From Pseudopedobacter alpinus (lineage in GTDB: Bacteria; Bacteroidota; Bacteroidia; Sphingobacteriales; Sphingobacteriaceae): a DNA stretch of 64,000 nt. The DNA is taken from positions 205,229 to 269,228 of the forward strand of contig NZ_JBHULV010000052.1 in NCBI RefSeq assembly GCF_042684645.1. The letters run 5' to 3'. The notes below the pieces were generated by a model, which was not told the origin of the DNA, made no database searches, and saw nothing but the letters and a program-made list of their open reading frames with translations. A program made the translations under genes and the position numbers. This document shows, in pieces, positions 17,825-25,813 of this stretch (the first letter of the stretch is position 1; the number at the start of each line of letters is the position of its first letter).

Positions 17825-18529
17825 ATGATCAATAAAGTAGTAGCAAATGCAGATGCAGCCATTAAAGATATAAAGGACGGCGATACCATAATGTTGGGTG
17901 GTTTTGGTTTGTGCGGTATTCCGGAGAATTGTATAACTGCAATTGTAAAAAAAGGCACCAAAAATTTGACTTGTATTTCAAATAACGCAGGGGTTGATGA
18001 TTTTGGGATAGGATTGATGCTTAAAAGCCGTCAGGTTAAAAAGATGATTTCTTCTTACGTAGGCGAAAATGCCGAGTTTGAAAGACAGTTGTTGAGCGGC
18101 GAGTTAGATGTAGAGTTAATCCCTCAAGGAACTTTAGCTACCCGTTGTATGGCCGCTGGTTACGGTATGCCAGCCATATTTACCCCAGCAGGTGTAGGTA
18201 CAGAAGTTGCCGAAGGCAAAGAAACCAGAAACTTTAATGGAAAAGACTTTTTGTTAGAAATGGCTTTTGATGCCGATTTTGCAATTGTAAAAGCTTGGAA
18301 AGGCGATACCATGGGGAACCTGGTTTTTAAAGCAACCGCTCGTAATTTTAATCCGGTAATGGCTATGGCTGGTAAAATCACCATTGCCGAGGTTGAACAT
18401 TTAGTTGAGCCAGGGGAGTTAAACCCTGATGAAATTCATACTGCAGGTATTTATGTGCATCGAATTTTTGAAGGTAAAGATTATGAAAAAAGGATAGAGC
18501 AGCTTACGGTTCAGTCAGTAAAAATTTAG
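17825..18529 (+). CDS. scoA: 3-oxoacid CoA-transferase, subunit A
   Basis: Alpha chain of a family I CoA-transferase that moves CoA from succinyl-CoA to a 3-oxoacid such as acetoacetate. The 234-residue protein shows the signature GDTIMLGGFGLCGIPENCI (about 19-37) and an AGVGTEVAEGKE segment (about 122-133). It lies 11 bases upstream of subunit B, and the two polypeptides together form the enzyme. The pair probably supports ketone body or branched-chain degradation. The exact acid substrate is inferred from family only. Confidence 0.93.
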   Translation: MINKVVANADAAIKDIKDGDTIMLGGFGLCGIPENCITAIVKKGTKNLTCISNNAGVDDFGIGLMLKSRQVKKMISSYVGENAEFERQLLSGELDVELIPQGTLATRCMAAGYGMPAIFTPAGVGTEVAEGKETRNFNGKDFLLEMAFDADFAIVKAWKGDTMGNLVFKATARNFNPVMAMAGKITIAEVEHLVEPGELNPDEIHTAGIYVHRIFEGKDYEKRIEQLTVQSVKI

Positions 18530-18540
18530 GTTAATCCAAA

Positions 18541-19173
18541 ATGTTAGATAAAAACGGAATAGCTAAAAGAATAGCAAAAGAAGTGAAAGACGGAATGTAT
18601 GTAAACCTAGGAATTGGGATTCCAACTTTGGTTGCAAATTATATTCCAGAAGGGATAAATGTGGTTTTGCAATCTGAAAACGGATTATTAGGTATGGGGC
18701 CTTTTCCTTTTGACGGGGAAGAGGATGCTGATTTGATTAATGCCGGAAAGCAAACCATCACTACTTTGCCAGGTTCAGCATTCTTCGATTCTGCAATGAG
18801 TTTTGGGATGATTAGAGCAGGAAAAGTAGATTTAACCATTTTGGGCGCAATGGAGGTTTCTCAAAACGGAGATATTGCTAATTGGAAAATTCCAGGAAAA
18901 ATGGTAAAAGGAATGGGTGGCGCTATGGATTTAGTAGCAGCAGCAAAAAATATCATTGTAGCCATGCAACAAGTGAATAAAGCAGGAGAATCTAAATTAC
19001 TTGCCAATTGCAGTTTACCTTTAACAGGTGTTAATTGCGTAAAAAAAATTGTTACCGAGTTAGGCGTTTACGAAGTAAAAGATGGAGCTTTCCATTTAAT
19101 AGAATTAGCCCCAGGTGTTACTATAGAAGATATTAAAGCAGCTACAGAAGGGGAGTTGGTGATTGCCGTTTAA
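18541..19173 (+). CDS. scoB: 3-oxoacid CoA-transferase, subunit B
   Basis: Beta chain, 210 residues. The active-site glutamate is seen in LQSENGLLGMGPFP (Glu near residue 43), the residue that forms the glutamyl-CoA intermediate. YVNLGIGIPTLVANYIP (about 20-36) precedes it, and GGAMDLVAAAKNIIVAMQ (about 127-144) is also typical. Gene order A then B with 11 bases between them fits one transcript. The gene ends just before the repeat cluster starting at 19191. Confidence 0.94.
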   Translation: MLDKNGIAKRIAKEVKDGMYVNLGIGIPTLVANYIPEGINVVLQSENGLLGMGPFPFDGEEDADLINAGKQTITTLPGSAFFDSAMSFGMIRAGKVDLTILGAMEVSQNGDIANWKIPGKMVKGMGGAMDLVAAAKNIIVAMQQVNKAGESKLLANCSLPLTGVNCVKKIVTELGVYEVKDGAFHLIELAPGVTIEDIKAATEGELVIAV

Positions 19174-19190
19174 AATCTAGTATCACTGCG

Positions 19191-19315
19191 TGTCATTGCG
19201 ACGCTTTTTTTAAGCCGCGGCAATCTCTAAGCTACAGAGGTAAAACTTTGATAGATCACTGTCAGAAAACAGGCTTTTACTAAAGAATAAACAGTTTGCT
19301 TCGTCCCTAGTGATG
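19191..19315 (+). repeat. MITE-like 127 bp element, copy 1 (degenerate)
   Basis: First of four copies of one element in this region. It starts TGTCATTGCGACGC and shares the core CTACAGAGGTAAAACTTT with the other copies. The right end has decayed to CCTAGTGATGA instead of CCTCGCAATGACA. It begins 18 bases after the stop of the CoA-transferase B gene. Confidence 0.8.
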
Positions 19316-19389
19316 AACAAATGTTTCAAATTGTATAATTCAATTGTTTAATAACCCCTAATATTTAAATTTATATTTTCAATCAACTT

Positions 19390-19685
19390 ATGACACATAT
19401 TCAGTTTACCTCATCACTAATAAAAACAATACTGTAATTTATACTGGTGTAACTAACGATTTAAATAGACGGATGTGGGAGCATAAATTTGATAAAGGCT
19501 CAAAATTTGCAACGAATTATAATTGCAATAAATTGGTGTATTTTGAAAATTATCATTTGATTGAACACGCTATTAAAAGAGAAAAGCAAATTAAGGCTGG
19601 TTCGAGAGCGAATAAAGAAAAGTTAATAAATTCTATGAATGCTGATTGGAACGATTTAAGTTTAGATTGGTTTGATGAGATGTAA
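19390..19685 (+). pseudogene. GIY-YIG nuclease family gene, frameshifted near its start
   Basis: The open frame reads YSVYLITNKNNTVIYTGVTN and onward (a GIY-YIG variant of VYL...YTG) with NDLNRRMWEHK and later HAIKREKQIKAG, ending DWNDLSLDWFDEM. That covers the whole small GIY-YIG domain of about 95 residues. The only nearby ATG, at 19390, is in another frame and runs into a stop at 19435. The conserved frame has no ATG, GTG or TTG before the catalytic tyrosines. Adding one base between about 19393 and 19405 would join them. An internal ATG at 19473 would give 70 residues without the catalytic core. It sits between repeat copies 1 and 2. Confidence 0.75.
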
Positions 19686-19692
19686 TATAAAC

Positions 19693-19820
19693 TGTCATTG
19701 CGAGGCTTTTTTCAAGCCGCGACAATCCCTAACCTACAGAGGTAAAACTTTATTAAAGCACTGCCATAATTTCGGTTAGTGCAAAGAAACAAACAGATTG
19801 CTTTGTTCCTCGCAATGACA
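19693..19820 (+). repeat. MITE-like 127 bp element, copy 2 (best preserved)
   Basis: This 128-base copy has perfect 13-base terminal inverted repeats, TGTCATTGCGAGG and CCTCGCAATGACA. It contains the shared core CTACAGAGGTAAAACTTT and an inner CAATC/GATTG pair. It begins eight bases after the stop of the GIY-YIG remnant and encodes no protein. Confidence 0.9.
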
Positions 19821-19827
19821 TAAACGG

Positions 19828-19954
19828 TGTCATTGCGAGGCTTTTTTCAAGCCGCTGCAATCTCTAAGCTACAGAGGTAAAACTTTATTAAAGCAGTACC
19901 AGATTTCGGTTAGTGCAACGGAATAAAGAGATTGCTTCGTCCCTCGTAATGACA
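19828..19954 (+). repeat. MITE-like 127 bp element, copy 3
   Basis: A 127-base copy in the same orientation, 7 bases after copy 2. The left end TGTCATTGCGAGG is intact and the right end reads CCTCGTAATGACA with one change. The shared core is present. Confidence 0.9.
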
Positions 19955-19963
19955 TGCTAAAGG

Positions 19964-20094
19964 TGTCATTGAGATCCGATTTTTCAGCGGAGTGGCAATC
20001 CCTAACCTACAGAGGTAAAACTTTATTAAAGCACTTCTATAAAATTTAGGTTTATGCAAAGAAACAACGGATTGCTTCGTTCCTCGAAATGACA
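19964..20094 (+). repeat. MITE-like 127 bp element, copy 4
   Basis: A 131-base copy in the same orientation, 9 bases after copy 3. The left end has diverged (TGTCATTGAGATCC), and the right end is CCTCGAAATGACA. The core CTACAGAGGTAAAACTTT is intact. It ends 11 bases before the stop codon of the metallo-hydrolase gene. Confidence 0.87.
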
Positions 20095-20105
20095 AAACAG
20101 GTTAA

Positions 20106-21173
20106 TCAACCCTTCCACCAACAATCCCCAATAACCGGATTATTCAAATCTAAAACCGCTCCCAACTGAGGTGTGCAAACTGGATAATCACTTGCTTTTG
20201 CGTGAGCCATCAATTCATCAATTGATGTTGTCCAACCGTGAGTAGATAGGCTGAACTTAGCCCAATGTACTGGTAATAAAACTTTTGCTTTTAAATCTGT
20301 TGAAGCCAGTAAAACCTCATGCGGAAATAGGTGTATTTTAGGCCAGTATTTTCCATACTGTCCGCACTCTAAAATGGCTAAATCAAAAGGACCGTAATTT
20401 TCTCCAATTTCTTTAAAATGACTGTCATATCCCGAATCGCCGCCAAGGTAAATGTTTTTATGAGCTGTTTTTAAAGCAAAAGAACTCCATAAAGTTTCGC
20501 CACGTTTAAACTTACGACCAGAAAAATGCCTTGCTGGTAAAGAAGTAAAATCTAAATCTAAAATATTCACGCTTTCATGCCAATTTAAAACTTTCAACTG
20601 CTCTGTGTTTGCTCCCCAACTTTTTAAATGCGCATCTACACCTAAAGAAGTAATAATACATTTAGTTTTAGGAATCAAAGCTTTAACCGTTTCATAATCC
20701 AAATGGTCGTAATGGTCATGCGTAATCACCAAAATATCAATATCTTCAAAATCATCAACACTGTACTGATAGCTTGTAGCAAAGGGTTTTCCAAACAATT
20801 TTATAGGCGATGCTCTGTTAAAAACAGGATCAACCAAAATACTTTTACCGTCTAAACGTAAAAGGTAAGAAGAGTGTCCGAACCAAACAATACTATCGTT
20901 TGGCAATTGAGTTAAATCTGTTTTAACAACTGGTAAAATATGTTTAGGTTCATTATCTGGGGCTTTATTCATCCATTCCTTTAAGACCTTAAAGAAATTC
21001 CCATCAGCACTCATTACCTCAGTAATTTTCTGATTTACAAAAACACCATCCTTAAAGTTTGTCAAGCCTGTAAAAGCTTTGGCATCAGCTTTACCTCCAA
21101 AAACTGCTTTATTAAAAAAGCTCAAGACAAAAAAAGCAATTACGGCAATTGCTAGGCCTATATACATTAACAT
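20106..21173 (-). CDS. Membrane-anchored MBL-fold metallo-hydrolase (NAPE-PLD/UlaG-like)
   Basis: This 355-residue protein has one N-terminal membrane helix (about 2-22) and a metallo-beta-lactamase domain. HSSYLLRLDGKSILVDPVF (about 99-117) is followed by the metal motif THDHYDHLDY (about 151-160), GGDSGYD and a late VHWAKFSLS segment. Its layout matches the N-acylphosphatidylethanolamine phospholipase D-like branch, so a phosphodiester or lipid substrate is possible but not shown. It lies 2 bases after the dehydrogenase gene, and the two likely form an operon. Confidence 0.9.
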   Translation of the reverse strand: MLMYIGLAIAVIAFFVLSFFNKAVFGGKADAKAFTGLTNFKDGVFVNQKITEVMSADGNFFKVLKEWMNKAPDNEPKHILPVVKTDLTQLPNDSIVWFGHSSYLLRLDGKSILVDPVFNRASPIKLFGKPFATSYQYSVDDFEDIDILVITHDHYDHLDYETVKALIPKTKCIITSLGVDAHLKSWGANTEQLKVLNWHESVNILDLDFTSLPARHFSGRKFKRGETLWSSFALKTAHKNIYLGGDSGYDSHFKEIGENYGPFDLAILECGQYGKYWPKIHLFPHEVLLASTDLKAKVLLPVHWAKFSLSTHGWTTSIDELMAHAKASDYPVCTPQLGAVLDLNNPVIGDCWWKG

Positions 21174-21175
21174 AA

Positions 21176-22057
21176 TTAAATTCCAGCGTCTTTAGAAACA
21201 CCACCAGCAATACCTTCAACCCAGTCGGCATTTGCACCACCATTTGCTAAAGAACTTAACAAACGGTTATAAACTAAGCTTAAAAGCGGAGCAGGCATTT
21301 CTGCATCTAATGCCATTTTACTTGCTAGGCGAGCATCTTTAAAACCTAAGCTGGCTTTAAAACCAACAGGCTGATACTGTTTTTTTGCAATTAAAGTTCC
21401 GTAGTTTTTATAAATAGGGGCATTAAAAACAGTTTCGCCAAAAAAGTTAGCCACTTGTTCTCTGTCCAAACCTTGTTTTTCTGCTAATGTAAAAGCCTCA
21501 GCCATGGTTTCCATACTTGCCATAATCATAAAATTACCCGTCAGCTTTACTACATTAGCTGCGCTAGGTTCGTTGCCAAAATCATAAATGGCTTGCCCCA
21601 TTATTTCCAAAATAGGTTTTACTTTTTCTTTAATTTCCTCCTCTCCAGAAGTACAAATAAATAATTTTGCATCAGCGGCAGCGGTAGGTCTGCCAAAAAC
21701 AGGAGCAGTTAAATAATGCTGCCCTTTAGCTTTATGTTTTGCAAATAAATCTCTAGAAGCATCTGGAGAAATGGTACTCATACTGATATGAATTGCGCCC
21801 TCATTTAAAACTTCTAAAAAACCGTTTTTACCTAAACAAGCATCATACAAAGTTTCATCATTAGCCAACATGGTAATTACAACGTCTTGCCCTTTACAAG
21901 CTTCAGCAATATTTTCATAAACTTTAAAATCACCTTTTAAGCCTTCGGATTTTGCTGTAGTGCGGTTGTAAACATTTAAATGATAACCTGCATTAATTAA
22001 GTTTTGCGCCATTGGTAAACCCATGTTACCTAATCCAATAAATGTAATATTTTTCAT
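21176..22057 (-). CDS. NAD(P)-dependent 3-hydroxyisobutyrate dehydrogenase family enzyme
   Basis: A 293-residue beta-hydroxyacid dehydrogenase. The N-terminal Rossmann fingerprint is FIGLGNMGLPMAQNLINAG (about 5-23). The substrate loop follows as TAPVFGRPTAAADAK (about 117-131), and the catalytic-type lysine sits in VVKLTGNFM (about 168-176). The PVFGRP form with Arg resembles the GLYR1/succinic semialdehyde reductase branch more than classic MmsB. The specific acid is unknown. It is the first gene of a two-gene operon with the metallo-hydrolase and is divergent from mnmE. Confidence 0.9.
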   Translation of the reverse strand: MKNITFIGLGNMGLPMAQNLINAGYHLNVYNRTTAKSEGLKGDFKVYENIAEACKGQDVVITMLANDETLYDACLGKNGFLEVLNEGAIHISMSTISPDASRDLFAKHKAKGQHYLTAPVFGRPTAAADAKLFICTSGEEEIKEKVKPILEIMGQAIYDFGNEPSAANVVKLTGNFMIMASMETMAEAFTLAEKQGLDREQVANFFGETVFNAPIYKNYGTLIAKKQYQPVGFKASLGFKDARLASKMALDAEMPAPLLSLVYNRLLSSLANGGANADWVEGIAGGVSKDAGI

Positions 22058-22257
22058 TAACTAAAAATTTATATAATCTATGTAAGTAACTCAATAATAA
22101 TTTAATAAAAACAGTATTTCTTTTAAGTTAAACTCGAAAACTCATGAAAATTGAGTTTTTAAGACCTAAATATTGTGATATTATGCTGTCAAATATAGCT
22201 AAAATAGCAACTTGTATAAGGTTAAATCACCGTCACATTTTGTTACCTTTACAACGT

Positions 22258-23628
22258 ATGAATTTATATCAAGAAGAAACAATTGTAGCATTAGCAACCC
22301 CAAATGGCATAGGTGCAATTGGGGTGATACGTTTATCTGGTGCGCAAGCCATTAGTATCATAAATTCGGTTTTTAAAGGTAAAAATCTAGAACTTCAAGA
22401 TTCTCATACCATCCATTTTGGCACTATTAGAGATGGTGAAAATATTGTTGACGAGGTTTTGGTTTCCTTATTTGTAGCCCCAAAATCGTACACAAAAGAG
22501 AACGTGGTAGAAGTAAGTTGTCATGGTTCAAAATATATTATTGATGCCATCATTAAACTTTTTATAAAGCAGGGCGCAAGGTTAGCCAAGCATGGCGAAT
22601 TTACCTTGAGGGCTTTTTTAAATGGAGGCTTAGATTTGTCTCAGGCAGAAGCTGTTGCAGATTTAATTGCTTCTAATTCTAAAGCCTCCCATCAATTAGC
22701 TTTGCAACAAATGCGTGGAGGTTTTTCTAATGAGCTTAAATTACTTAGAGAACAACTGATACACTTTGCCTCTATGATTGAACTTGAGCTCGATTTTGGA
22801 GAGGAGGATGTGGAGTTTGCTAATCGTGATGATTTGAAAAGATTAATCCTAAATATTCACCAAATTATTTACAAATTGATTCAATCTTTTAATTTAGGTA
22901 ATGTAATTAAAAACGGTGTGCCAGTGGTAATTGCGGGTAAACCAAATGTAGGAAAATCTACTTTATTAAACGCATTATTAAATGAAGAAAGAGCCATAGT
23001 TTCTGAGATTGCTGGAACCACCAGAGATACCATTGAAGACGAAATAAATATAAAGGGCATAAATTTTAGGTTTATAGATACAGCAGGGATTAGAGAAACC
23101 CAAGATATTGTTGAAGCAAAAGGAGTGGAACGCACTTTTGAGAAGATTAAGTCGTCTGCAATTGTGATGTATTTATTTGATGCAAAAGAAACAGACGAAG
23201 CAGAGTTAAAAGAGATTTTGGCCGATTTAAAAGAAGTAATTTCTGCCAATAGTAGCACTTTAATTGTAGTAGCTAATAAGTCAGATATACATGAACTTAA
23301 CTATGAAATTGATGAAGATATTTTGCAAATTTCTGCCAAAGAGAAAAGTAATTTAGAAATTTTAGAAGCAGCACTTTTAAACGCAGTAAACTTAAATGCA
23401 TTAAATTCCGACGATGTGATCATCAGTAACATTCGCCATTTACAAGCTTTACAAAAAACAGAGGATGCTTTAAACAGAGTTTTAGGCGGAATAGATAATC
23501 CGGTTACCTCCGATTTTTTAGCTTTAGATATTAAACAAGCGCTACATTACTTAGGTGAAATAGTAGGTACAGTAACTACAGATGATTTATTGGAAAATAT
23601 ATTTAGTAAGTTCTGTATCGGTAAATAA
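22258..23628 (+). CDS. mnmE: tRNA modification GTPase MnmE
   Basis: With MnmG, this enzyme builds the carboxymethylaminomethyl group on U34 of certain tRNAs. The 456-residue protein has an N-terminal formyl-THF-binding domain (ETIVALATPNGIGAIGVIRLSG), an inserted G domain with GKPNVGKS at about 227-234 and GTTRDT. It ends with the invariant C-terminus FSKFCIGK. The frame is open back to 22144, but the ATG at 22258 is chosen because homologues start with the residues just after it. The 38 extra residues look unlike the family. A TACCTTTAC stretch just upstream resembles a -7 element. No mnmG is in the window. Confidence 0.95.
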   Translation: MNLYQEETIVALATPNGIGAIGVIRLSGAQAISIINSVFKGKNLELQDSHTIHFGTIRDGENIVDEVLVSLFVAPKSYTKENVVEVSCHGSKYIIDAIIKLFIKQGARLAKHGEFTLRAFLNGGLDLSQAEAVADLIASNSKASHQLALQQMRGGFSNELKLLREQLIHFASMIELELDFGEEDVEFANRDDLKRLILNIHQIIYKLIQSFNLGNVIKNGVPVVIAGKPNVGKSTLLNALLNEERAIVSEIAGTTRDTIEDEINIKGINFRFIDTAGIRETQDIVEAKGVERTFEKIKSSAIVMYLFDAKETDEAELKEILADLKEVISANSSTLIVVANKSDIHELNYEIDEDILQISAKEKSNLEILEAALLNAVNLNALNSDDVIISNIRHLQALQKTEDALNRVLGGIDNPVTSDFLALDIKQALHYLGEIVGTVTTDDLLENIFSKFCIGK

Positions 23629-23722
23629 GCTTTTACAAATTATCTTTAGTTTTATAAATCGATTTTTTAATTTATTTAAACAGGTTTTAAAAAAAAAATA
23701 GCAGTAAAATAAAACAGCATAC

Positions 23723-24187
23723 ATGAACTTAGATTTAAGATGGGAACAACGATTTAGCAATTATAAAAAAGCTTTAAATCAACTCAATAATAATATTGAT
23801 TATATTAAAAATACGTATCCAAACTTAAATTTTGAGTTCGAGATTGATGATGAGATGGTATCAAATGTTGCCGATATTCTTAAGCAAGGTTTAATACAAA
23901 GTTTTGAGTTTACCCACGAATTGGCTTGGAAGGTAATGCAAGATTTTGCCAAAGATCAAGGTAACCAAGAAATAAGAGGGAGTAAAGATGCAACCAGATT
24001 TGCCGCCAAAGTTAATTTAATTACAAACGCCCAAGACTGGATGAACATGATTTTAAGTAGGAATGAATCATCTCATACCTATAACTCCGAAACAGCAAAT
24101 GAGATTTTTTGTAATATTATGAAGTTATATTATCCGCTATTGATAGATTTTGAAATTAAAATAGAAAGCATTAGAGATGGTGAGTAA
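23723..24187 (+). CDS. HEPN-domain toxin (nucleotidyltransferase substrate-binding family)
   Basis: This 154-residue helical protein matches the HI0074-type HEPN family. Near residues 113-120 it has the RNase motif Rx4HxY as RNESSHTY. In characterised HEPN/MNT pairs this protein is an RNase toxin, and the partner nucleotidyltransferase silences it by adding AMP to the tyrosine of this motif. The gene overlaps the MNT gene by 11 bases, giving the order toxin then antitoxin. The motif is intact, so activity is plausible. Confidence 0.9.
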   Translation: MNLDLRWEQRFSNYKKALNQLNNNIDYIKNTYPNLNFEFEIDDEMVSNVADILKQGLIQSFEFTHELAWKVMQDFAKDQGNQEIRGSKDATRFAAKVNLITNAQDWMNMILSRNESSHTYNSETANEIFCNIMKLYYPLLIDFEIKIESIRDGE

Positions 24188-24512
24188 GGAAAACTATTGT
24201 AAAGCAGAAGAAATTGGCTTATCTGAAATAGATTTGAATAAAATTAGAACTGTTTTTTCTGTCATTGAAAATATTGACCAAGTTTTACTTTATGGTTCTA
24301 GAGCAAAGGGAGATTTTAAAACATATTCCGATATCGATATTACCTTAAAAGGTGAAAATCTTGTTTTAGATACCCAATTTAAAGTTGTTGAAGCTTTAGA
24401 TGAATTATATTTACCTTATACTTTTGATGTAAGCATCTCATCACACATTAATAACTCAGGTTTATTAGATCATATTGAAAGAGTTGGTTTAGTAATTTAT
24501 CAAAAAGCTTAA
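24177..24512 (+). CDS. MNT-type minimal nucleotidyltransferase (antitoxin)
   Basis: A 111-residue minimal nucleotidyltransferase with the family signature LLYGSRAKGDFKTYSDIDIT (about 38-57): GSRAKG, then the DxD metal pair. A third acidic residue may be Asp80 in TFDVSIS. In type VII toxin-antitoxin systems it adenylylates the HEPN partner. It overlaps that gene by 11 bases. A TTG or ATG choice is not in question because ATG at 24177 gives the family start. Confidence 0.9.
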   Translation: MVSKENYCKAEEIGLSEIDLNKIRTVFSVIENIDQVLLYGSRAKGDFKTYSDIDITLKGENLVLDTQFKVVEALDELYLPYTFDVSISSHINNSGLLDHIERVGLVIYQKA

Positions 24513-24541
24513 GCCATCAACAAAAATAAGGTATTAATACA

Positions 24542-24551
24542 CCGCCGGCGG
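24542..24551. repeat. Isolated GC-rich palindrome
   Basis: CCGCCGGCGG is a perfect 10-base palindrome followed by AGGAATTC, in a 100-base convergent gap that is otherwise AT-rich. It stands out by composition. It may be the remains of a repeat or a short stem; no U-run follows. Confidence 0.4.
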
Positions 24552-24613
24552 AGGAATTCTAAATTATATCGCCAATTTTAAAATCATGTATTATGTTCAA
24601 AAAAAACTTAAAC

Positions 24614-25603
24614 CTATCTCAAAATCCTCTCAATCTCTTTCAACTCATTTTCCTCAAAAATAATATTGTCTAAAGCTGTTAAAGAATCTGCCAATTGTGC
24701 GGGTTTGCTTGCACCAACCAATACAGAAGTTACCCTGTCGTCTTTTAATAACCATGCTATTGCCATTTGAGCTAAAGTTTGTCCTCTTTCTTCGGCAATG
24801 GTATTTAAGATTTTTACCTTTTCAATTTTATCTGGTGTGGCATACTCCGCATTCAAAAAACCATGTTCTTTTGCCAAGCGGCTATCTTCTGGTATTCCTT
24901 TTAGGTATTTATTGGTTAATAAGCCTTGTGCCAGTGGAGAAAATGGGATGCACCCCACCTGGTACTTCTCTAAAGCATCTAACAAACTATCTTCTACCCA
25001 GCGCTCAAACATAGAGTATTTAGGTTGGTGAATGATGCAAGGGGTGCCTAAATCTTTTAAAATAGCTATCGCTTTTTCAAACTCTGGAGTTTTATAGTTA
25101 CTTAAACCTACATAAAGTGCTTTGCCTTGGCGTACCACCAAATCCAACGCCGCCATTGTTTCTTCTAAAGGTGTTTCAGGGTCGGGGCGGTGGTGGTAAA
25201 AGATGTCCACATAATCTAATTTCATCCGCTTTAAACTTTGGTTTAGGCTAGAAACTAAATATTTTTTTGATCCCCAATCCCCATAAGGTCCTTCCCACAT
25301 GTAATAACCCGCTTTGGTAGAAATAACTAACTCGTCTCTGTAATTCTTAAAATCTTGGTGTAAAATACGTCCAAAGTTTTCTTCTGCCGAACCTGCCGGT
25401 GGACCATAATTGTTTGCCAAATCAAAATGGGTAATTCCATTGTCAAAGGCTAATTTTAAAATGGCTTTATAGTTTTCATAAACATCAACATCGCCGAAGT
25501 TATGCCACAAACCTAAAGAAAGTGCAGGTAATTTTAATCCGCTATTGCCGCAATGTCGGTATTGCATCTCTTGGTAACGTTGGGCTTTGGCTATGTAAGT
25601 CAT
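24614..25603 (-). CDS. Aldo/keto reductase (YghZ-like)
   Basis: This 329-residue NADPH-dependent reductase has the AKR barrel with DLANNYGPPAGSAEENFG (catalytic Tyr in ANNYG, about 53-70), ISTKAGYYMW (catalytic Lys) and the substrate His in DIFYHHRPDPETP. It resembles L-glyceraldehyde 3-phosphate reductase YghZ. The start at 25603 (MTYIAKAQRYQEM) is chosen over 25624, since the seven extra residues are not family-like. The gene is convergent with the HEPN/MNT pair and divergent from hipB. Confidence 0.93.
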   Translation of the reverse strand: MTYIAKAQRYQEMQYRHCGNSGLKLPALSLGLWHNFGDVDVYENYKAILKLAFDNGITHFDLANNYGPPAGSAEENFGRILHQDFKNYRDELVISTKAGYYMWEGPYGDWGSKKYLVSSLNQSLKRMKLDYVDIFYHHRPDPETPLEETMAALDLVVRQGKALYVGLSNYKTPEFEKAIAILKDLGTPCIIHQPKYSMFERWVEDSLLDALEKYQVGCIPFSPLAQGLLTNKYLKGIPEDSRLAKEHGFLNAEYATPDKIEKVKILNTIAEERGQTLAQMAIAWLLKDDRVTSVLVGASKPAQLADSLTALDNIIFEENELKEIERILR

Positions 25604-25696
25604 GTTTGATTTTATTTTTCGCAATTTAATTAAATGACTATAATATTCTAAAAATATTTTTTAATTATACTTAAGTCATTTTTTGTATGATATTTA

Positions 25697-25729
25697 ATTC
25701 AAAATATAATATTACTTAGTATTTTGAAT
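25697..25729. promoter_or_regulatory. Candidate HipB operator (inverted repeat)
   Basis: ATTCAAAATA and TATTTTGAAT form a perfect 10-base inverted repeat with a 13-base spacer, in the promoter region of hipBA. A direct repeat TGATATTTAAT overlaps both arms. HipB-type antitoxins repress their own operon through such palindromes, so this is a plausible operator. The assignment is inferred from position and symmetry only. Confidence 0.5.
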
Positions 25730-25767
25730 GATATTTAATGCATTTTTATATTGATAAATTAAAATTG

Positions 25768-25775
25768 TATATTTG
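25768..25775 (+). promoter_or_regulatory. -7 promoter element of hipBA
   Basis: TATATTTG matches the Bacteroidota -7 consensus TAnnTTTG. It lies 38 bases before the hipB ATG, with a TTTT about 20 bases further upstream where TTTG is expected. Confidence 0.5.
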
Positions 25776-25813
25776 AATGTAAAAGCATACATTAAATATA
25801 TTTTAATCACATT

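Noticed and set aside
19693..20094. Tandem 127 bp copies as a possible CRISPR or integron array
   Set aside because: The units have inverted ends, 7-9 base gaps without unique spacers and no integrase or cas genes.
19910..20095. Minus-strand frame of 61 codons across the repeat copies
   Set aside because: It is made entirely of repeat sequence (copies 3 and 4) and reads like translated palindromes.
22144..22257. 38-residue N-terminal extension of MnmE
   Set aside because: The extra residues do not look like the family, and a promoter-like element lies within this stretch, so the ATG at 22258 is preferred.
24697..25031. Two overlapping plus-strand frames
   Set aside because: Both are antisense to the well supported aldo/keto reductase gene.
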